Positions 59,734 through 64,000 of a stretch of DNA of 64,000 nt are shown here, in pieces. Numbering within the stretch: the first letter of the stretch is position 1; the number at the start of each line of letters is the position of its first letter. This stretch comes from Brevibacillus choshinensis (lineage in GTDB: Bacteria; Bacillota; Bacilli; Brevibacillales; Brevibacillaceae): NCBI RefSeq assembly GCF_016811915.1, contig NZ_CP069127.1, positions 3,819,001 to 3,883,000 on the forward strand, read 5' to 3'. The translations under genes and the position numbers were made by a program. The notes beneath the pieces were generated by a model that did not search any database, had not been told where the DNA came from, and worked only from the letters and a program-made list of their open reading frames with translations.

Positions 59734-62214
59734 CTATGGACTTGTACTCGCACCGGACTGGCTAGATTGGTTAGACTGGTAGGATTCGCCAGTCTGTCCC
59801 ATTCCGTTGTCATTCGGAGTTCCTGTCGGATTTACAGGCGTGGAAGATCCTCCAGTCGTTCCTGCTCCTCCGGAAGCCCCTCCCGCGGGGGTGTTTGCGG
59901 TTGTCCCTGCTGGGTTCGTAGTGCCAGGGGGCACCATGCCTCCCTGCCCCTCCCCCGTACCCGATTGGCTTGTGGATGATGCAGGCGGCTCTGATTCGGA
60001 ACGCAGGGTAACTTGCAGTTTTTCTGATCCTGTGAGGACTGTCCCTGCCGGAATGCTCTGCGAGGCGACGAAGCCTGCACCTGTTGCTCTGACCGGGATG
60101 TTCACCAGCGAGCTGAATTCCATCACATCACGCAGCGACTTGCCTGTGAAATCCGGCATTTTGGAGCCTTTGACGCGATCCGTCACCAGAACGACCTGAC
60201 TTCCTGACACTACCTTTTCATAGGGAGCCGGGTATTGCTCGACAATTTTGGTTCCCGTACCGATGACAGACACGGTCAGCTTGTCCTGCTTCGCCCGGAG
60301 TTGAGCTGCCGTATTGGACATCCCCACAAACTTCGGCAGGGTCACTTCCTGAACGGGTTGCGATGCCTGTGCTGCTACTTGCGCTTTTCCTTTATTCGAC
60401 GATGCCGATTTGGCAGCTTGAATGTCCGGCTGCTGCTGCAGGTACTGCAGACTGCGCTCCATGACGGATTTGAAGATCGGAGCGATGATCGTTTTCCCCC
60501 AAGTCCCGTACCATTCATCGGTTGTCGGGTCATCCACCACAACGTAAACCAGCAGTCTCGGATTGTCTTTCGGAGCGAAACCGATAAAGGAAGCGAGGTA
60601 ATGACCTTCCATGATCTTGCCCGTATTGGGGTCGTATTTTTGCGCGGTACCCGTTTTCCCCGCCACATGATAACCCTCGATCTGGTAGGATTTCCCTGTA
60701 CCGGCATCCCCTGATACGACTGTCTCCAGAATGTCCCGCGTCTGCTTGGCGGTCGCTTCGCTTACAACGCGGCGCACTACCTCACGTTCTGTTCGTTTTA
60801 CGACGGCGCCGGTATGCGGATCGCGCAATTCTTTCACAATGTGAGGCTTGAGCAGTTCACCGCCATTTGCGATCGCCCCTACTGCCGCAATCTGCTGAAT
60901 GGCCGTCACGGTTACACCCTGTCCGAACGTAGTAACCGCCCAGTCACGCGGAGACTGCGGTTTTTCGAGGTTGATCAGGTTTCCTTTTTTCTCGTAAGGA
61001 AGCTCGATGCCCGTCAAAGCCCCAATTCCAAATTTTGAGAAGTATTCCTTTAGCTTCTCAAGCTTTAATTTTTCGTAACCGAGAATCACAAAGATAACGT
61101 TACTGGAGCGCTGCACGCCTTCCAGGTAGCTGATGCGGCCCCACCCTTGCCCATTGTTGTGGTCACGGATCGGAATCTGCCCTTTGATCGTGTATGTACC
61201 GGAATTGTACGTATCATTCGGATTGAACAAGCCTTCTTCGATCGCCGCGGCCAGCGTGATGATCTTAAAGGTCGAACCCGGCTCAAACATCGACGTAACG
61301 GCGTGGTTCGTATAGTTCGTAATCCCGTTGTAGTACGTATTCGGATTGAACTGGGAGCGGTTGCCCATCGCCAAGATCTCACCCGTCTGCGGATCGGACA
61401 CCACGACCGTCAGTCCTTTTGGCTTGAAATCTCGCTCTGCTTTGTCCAGCGCTTGCTCTACGTAATCCTGGATCTGGCGGTCAATGGTCAGATAGACGTT
61501 ATCGCCATCCTTTGCCGGCTTGTACTTCCTCTCGCCATCTGGCAGCTGGTAGCCTGCACCGTCCGTCATGACCTCCATCTCCCCTTTTTCACCGCGCAAT
61601 TCCTTGTCTAGCTGAAGCTCGATCCCCATTTTCGGCTGTTCATCCAAGTCCAGGTAACCGAGAACATGTGCGGCGAAGCTGTTGTTGGGATAGAAGCGGC
61701 GAGTCGTTTCCGTCAAGTAAATCCCCGGCAGCTGATTGTTTTCCACCTGTTCCCCGCTTGGAAGCTTCGGAAACTGAGCATCCTGAATCAGCTTTTTCTG
61801 CTCTTCCGTAATCTTGCTGCCGTATCGGCCGAGCAGTACCACTTTGGAGTTTTGCTTGGTCAGCGGCTTCAGCAGCTCGTCTACGGGAGCATTCAAAATT
61901 TTGGCCAAGGTTGTAGCCGTATAATAAGGATCTTTCACAAAATCCTGATCCTTATCATTTTGCGGCTTTAGCCGTGCGTTCACGGTATACGCCTTACCTT
62001 CGTAGGCGAGAATTTCACCATTGCGGTCCATGATGGCTCCGCGCTTAGGCTTGAGCGTTTTGGCCCAATCCCACTGCCCGCTCGCGTAATCCATGATCTT
62101 GGCTGCATCTACAGTCTGGATCCACCAGACGCGAAAGCTCAACCCGGAGAATACCAGGATCAAACACAGGGCAAAGATGAGAATTCGCCAGTTCACGCGT
62201 CGTTTCGCTTCCAT
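59734..62214 (-). CDS. pbpB: Penicillin-binding protein 2B (division transpeptidase)
   Basis: This 826-residue class B PBP has one N-terminal membrane helix (LIFALCLILVFSGLSFRVWW), a dimer domain, the transpeptidase with STFK at Ser314 (SMFEPGSTFKIIT), RSSN and KTGT (GKTGTAQKY), and two PASTA domains (about 630-740). From about residue 742 on, 85 residues of Gly, Thr, Ser, Pro and Asn form a low-complexity tail (GTTANTPAGGASGGAGTTGG), absent from the usual PBP2B. It crosslinks septal peptidoglycan in the divisome with FtsL and DivIB. Confidence 0.95.
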   Translation of the reverse strand: MEAKRRVNWRILIFALCLILVFSGLSFRVWWIQTVDAAKIMDYASGQWDWAKTLKPKRGAIMDRNGEILAYEGKAYTVNARLKPQNDKDQDFVKDPYYTATTLAKILNAPVDELLKPLTKQNSKVVLLGRYGSKITEEQKKLIQDAQFPKLPSGEQVENNQLPGIYLTETTRRFYPNNSFAAHVLGYLDLDEQPKMGIELQLDKELRGEKGEMEVMTDGAGYQLPDGERKYKPAKDGDNVYLTIDRQIQDYVEQALDKAERDFKPKGLTVVVSDPQTGEILAMGNRSQFNPNTYYNGITNYTNHAVTSMFEPGSTFKIITLAAAIEEGLFNPNDTYNSGTYTIKGQIPIRDHNNGQGWGRISYLEGVQRSSNVIFVILGYEKLKLEKLKEYFSKFGIGALTGIELPYEKKGNLINLEKPQSPRDWAVTTFGQGVTVTAIQQIAAVGAIANGGELLKPHIVKELRDPHTGAVVKRTEREVVRRVVSEATAKQTRDILETVVSGDAGTGKSYQIEGYHVAGKTGTAQKYDPNTGKIMEGHYLASFIGFAPKDNPRLLVYVVVDDPTTDEWYGTWGKTIIAPIFKSVMERSLQYLQQQPDIQAAKSASSNKGKAQVAAQASQPVQEVTLPKFVGMSNTAAQLRAKQDKLTVSVIGTGTKIVEQYPAPYEKVVSGSQVVLVTDRVKGSKMPDFTGKSLRDVMEFSSLVNIPVRATGAGFVASQSIPAGTVLTGSEKLQVTLRSESEPPASSTSQSGTGEGQGGMVPPGTTNPAGTTANTPAGGASGGAGTTGGSSTPVNPTGTPNDNGMGQTGESYQSNQSSQSGASTSP

Positions 62215-62317
62215 GCTACCTCACTCCATCACGACTATGATCGTCGCTCATTGCTTGCGACTTCACTTCTTTAACTATCATCGGTAAATATGCCCTTCCC
62301 GATGGAGGGGATAGTAA

Positions 62318-62353
62318 GAAAAAATGTTACCGCGATTGACGCTAGTAACATTA
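62318..62353 (-). terminator. Terminator or attenuator between ftsL and pbpB
   Basis: On the minus strand AATGTTAC and GTAACATT, with inner GCG/CGC pairing, form a stem followed by TTTTTTC. It overlaps the ftsL stop codon and precedes pbpB by about 100 bases, so pbpB is expected to have reduced read-through or its own promoter. Confidence 0.7.
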
Positions 62354-62779
62354 TGGTAATGGTTGTTTCGATTGTGTAGAAGGAAGGGAGCTCGCTTTCA
62401 CTTTTTCCCCACTCTTGGCCTGGCCGATGACGTGGACGGCATCAGGATTGAACACCATCCCTTGTCGTTCCGCCTCGCTCTGAATGCGATCCCGATTGCT
62501 CATTTGCTCAATTTGCAGCTTCACCGCCGCATTTTTTTCTCCCAAAAGCCGATTCTCTTTTTTCGTACTCTGAATGTCGTAGTTGTATTGAGAAATTTGG
62601 GAGTAACGCACTCCCACCAGACCCAGACCAATGACAGTCAATGAGATAAAGAGCAAATACAACAGCTTTTCTCCCGTCGGAATCGTCGGCTTGATCCGGA
62701 TGGTTCGTTTGGTTTTCGTTACGGTTCGCGATTTCTGTTCCAATTCCACAGCAAGATTACCGCGGTAGTAATAGCTCAT
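62351..62779 (-). CDS. ftsL: Cell division protein FtsL
   Basis: This 142-residue bitopic protein has a basic cytoplasmic N terminus, one membrane helix (LLYLLFISLTVIGLGLVGV) and an extracytoplasmic coiled coil (YDIQSTKKENRLLGEKNAAV). The C terminus (KASSLPSTQSKQPLP) is flexible. Its place between rsmH and pbpB is canonical; sequence conservation of FtsL is low, so context weighs heavily. Confidence 0.88.
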   Translation of the reverse strand: MSYYYRGNLAVELEQKSRTVTKTKRTIRIKPTIPTGEKLLYLLFISLTVIGLGLVGVRYSQISQYNYDIQSTKKENRLLGEKNAAVKLQIEQMSNRDRIQSEAERQGMVFNPDAVHVIGQAKSGEKVKASSLPSTQSKQPLP

Positions 62780-62817
62780 CGCCTTTTCTCTCTCCTTTTC
62801 CCGTTAGTGCCGCCTGC

Positions 62818-63762
62818 TTATAGCTTTTCCGCTACTCGTAGCTTTGCGGATCGCGCACGCGGGTTCGCTTCCAGCTCTTCTTCTGAAGGCAAAATTGGCT
62901 TGCGTGTAATGACTTTCACTGTGGCCTCATTTCCGCACGCGCAGATCGGAAAGGACGGCGGGCAAGTGCAGCCTTTGGACAGTTCCTGATAGACTTGCTT
63001 GCAGATCCGGTCTTCTAATGAATGGAAGGTGATGACGCTCACTCTGCCTTCCGGACGGAGAACACTGATGGCATCAGCGACCGCTTCCTTGAAAGCATTC
63101 AATTCATCATTCACTGCGATACGGATCGCTTGAAAAGTTCGTTTGGCAGGATGAGGTCCTGTGCGCCGCGCAGCCGCAGGAATTCCTTCCTTGATCAGCT
63201 CTACCAGCTCACCCGTTGTCTCAACAGGCTTTTTGGCACGGTATTGAACGATTTGCCGGGCAATTCGCCGGGAAAATTTCTCTTCACCGTACTCCCAGAT
63301 GATCTTGGCAATCTCTTCTTCGTCCCATTCATTGATGATGTCGTAGGCGGTCAGTGGAGCCTGCTGATCCATTCGCATGTCCAGCGGTGCATCGGCATTG
63401 TAGCTGAATCCACGCTCTCCCTCATCCAGCTGCGGGGAAGAAACACCCAAGTCAAACAGGATCCCGTCTACTCCATCCAATCCCAAATCACTAACGATAT
63501 CCTTGATATGGCGAAAATTGCTCTTCACCAGCGTGACTCTATCCATCACAGAAGACAAGCGATCGCGTGCGTTGTTCAAAGCCCAATCGTCCTGATCGAT
63601 CGCAATCAGTCTTCCGCCTTCCGTCAGTTGGGAAGCGATCAGGCTGCTGTGCCCTGCTCCACCCAACGTACAATCCACGTATATTCCGCCTGGCCGAATG
63701 TTCAGTCCGGCGACAGCTTCGTCCCGTAATACGGTTACATGATGAAACGACAAGATCGTCAC
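62818..63762 (-). CDS. rsmH: 16S rRNA (cytosine-1402-N4)-methyltransferase RsmH
   Basis: The 314-residue methyltransferase has the SAM-binding start [53 protein letters not shown] and [19 protein letters not shown]. It methylates C1402 of 16S rRNA. It lies 17 bases after mraZ, at the head of the dcw cluster. Confidence 0.97.
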   Translation of the reverse strand: MTILSFHHVTVLRDEAVAGLNIRPGGIYVDCTLGGAGHSSLIASQLTEGGRLIAIDQDDWALNNARDRLSSVMDRVTLVKSNFRHIKDIVSDLGLDGVDGILFDLGVSSPQLDEGERGFSYNADAPLDMRMDQQAPLTAYDIINEWDEEEIAKIIWEYGEEKFSRRIARQIVQYRAKKPVETTGELVELIKEGIPAAARRTGPHPAKRTFQAIRIAVNDELNAFKEAVADAISVLRPEGRVSVITFHSLEDRICKQVYQELSKGCTCPPSFPICACGNEATVKVITRKPILPSEEELEANPRARSAKLRVAEKL

Positions 63763-63779
63763 TCCCGTTCTTCTAGCTG

Positions 63780-64000
63780 CTACAAATCAAAATCAACCAG
63801 CTTCTCGGCAATATCGCCGAAAGAGCCCTCAGACTGGGCGAAGTAATCCTCCCAGCGCTCTTTGCTCCATACCTCCACACGATTGGATACCCCGATGACG
63901 ACGCATTCCTTTTGCACGCCAGCGTGATCGCGCAGATTCTGTGGTATATTTACCCTTCCCTGCTTGTCCCACTCGCATTCGGTCGCACCAGAAAAGAAGA
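63780..64000 (-). CDS. mraZ: Transcriptional regulator MraZ (C-terminal part)
   Basis: The last 73 codons are in the window; the start lies beyond the right edge. [19 protein letters not shown] (second SpoVT/AbrB-like repeat) and [20 protein letters not shown] are MraZ hallmarks, and the gene ends VDFDL. MraZ binds repeats in its own promoter and controls the dcw cluster. As expected, it precedes rsmH. Confidence 0.95.
   Translation of the reverse strand, partial: FFSGATECEWDKQGRVNIPQNLRDHAGVQKECVVIGVSNRVEVWSKERWEDYFAQSEGSFGDIAEKLVDFDL

Noticed and set aside
1-64000. CRISPR arrays, insertion sequences, prophage or defence islands
   Set aside because: No regularly spaced repeats, transposase or integrase motifs, or phage structural genes were seen on either strand; the repeats found are small hairpins.

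Overview
The window reads as a chromosomal segment of an endospore-forming, Gram-positive Bacillota of the Brevibacillus/Paenibacillus type. Evidence: a complete gerP spore-coat operon, spoIIGA-sigE-sigG, spoVD, spoVE, ylm genes, sepF, divIVA, an Ile T-box before ileS, and a MurE with the DNPR motif of meso-diaminopimelate cell walls. The closeness to Brevibacillus is my inference from protein similarity and gene order; no database was searched. Almost everything lies on the minus strand. I see no tRNA, rRNA, CRISPR array, insertion sequence or prophage.

Left part (1-31,100, accessory). After a cut-off kinase-like gene comes a five-gene minus-strand operon (415-9747) that looks like an alpha-glucan system: a DUF4912 protein, a GH57 branching-enzyme/GT4 glycosyltransferase fusion, a sugar nucleotidyltransferase fused to a degenerate phosphomannomutase domain, a GH15 glucoamylase-like enzyme and a phosphohexomutase. 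Spo0A-box-like sequences lie upstream. Next are an acyl-CoA ligase, an MFS efflux pump with its TetR regulator (palindromic operators in front of both), a beta-lactamase-fold serine hydrolase, and a membrane-stress cluster (PspA, DUF350, DUF4178, DUF4247 lipoprotein) behind a perfect sigma-W-type promoter. Then come topB, a DUF2515 gene, a plus-strand squalene-hopene/sesquarterpene-type cyclase, and the gerP operon behind a perfect sigma-K-type promoter. In gerP, gerPC is split by a frame change, and a second gerPD-like gene lies on the opposite strand. An Hsp20 protein, an LCP-family protein, a flavin oxidoreductase, a YtkD-like Nudix hydrolase, an MFS transporter and an enolase-superfamily enzyme follow.

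Right part (32,200-64,000, core). Read in the direction of transcription, from the right edge leftwards, this is the division and cell wall (dcw) cluster: mraZ (cut), rsmH, ftsL, pbpB, spoVD, murE, mraY, murD, spoVE/ftsW, murG, murB, murA, divIB, two DUF881 genes, sbp, ftsA and ftsZ. Then come spoIIGA, sigE, sigG, ylmC, pgeF, ylmE, sepF, ylmG, ylmH, divIVA, ileS and yteA. murF is absent and murA sits between murB and divIB. Promoter-like sequences fit the expected sporulation programme: a long-spacer spoIIG promoter, a sigma-F-like site before sigG and a sigma-H-like site before ftsA.

Most notable: the alpha-glucan fusion operon; a strong hairpin that would bury the spoVD ribosome binding site; the conserved redox cysteine pair of SpoVD; the broken or frameshifted gerPC; a tandem 33-bp hairpin repeat near 40,048-40,118 that shares a 14-base core with another palindrome at 25,805; and the TetR operators.
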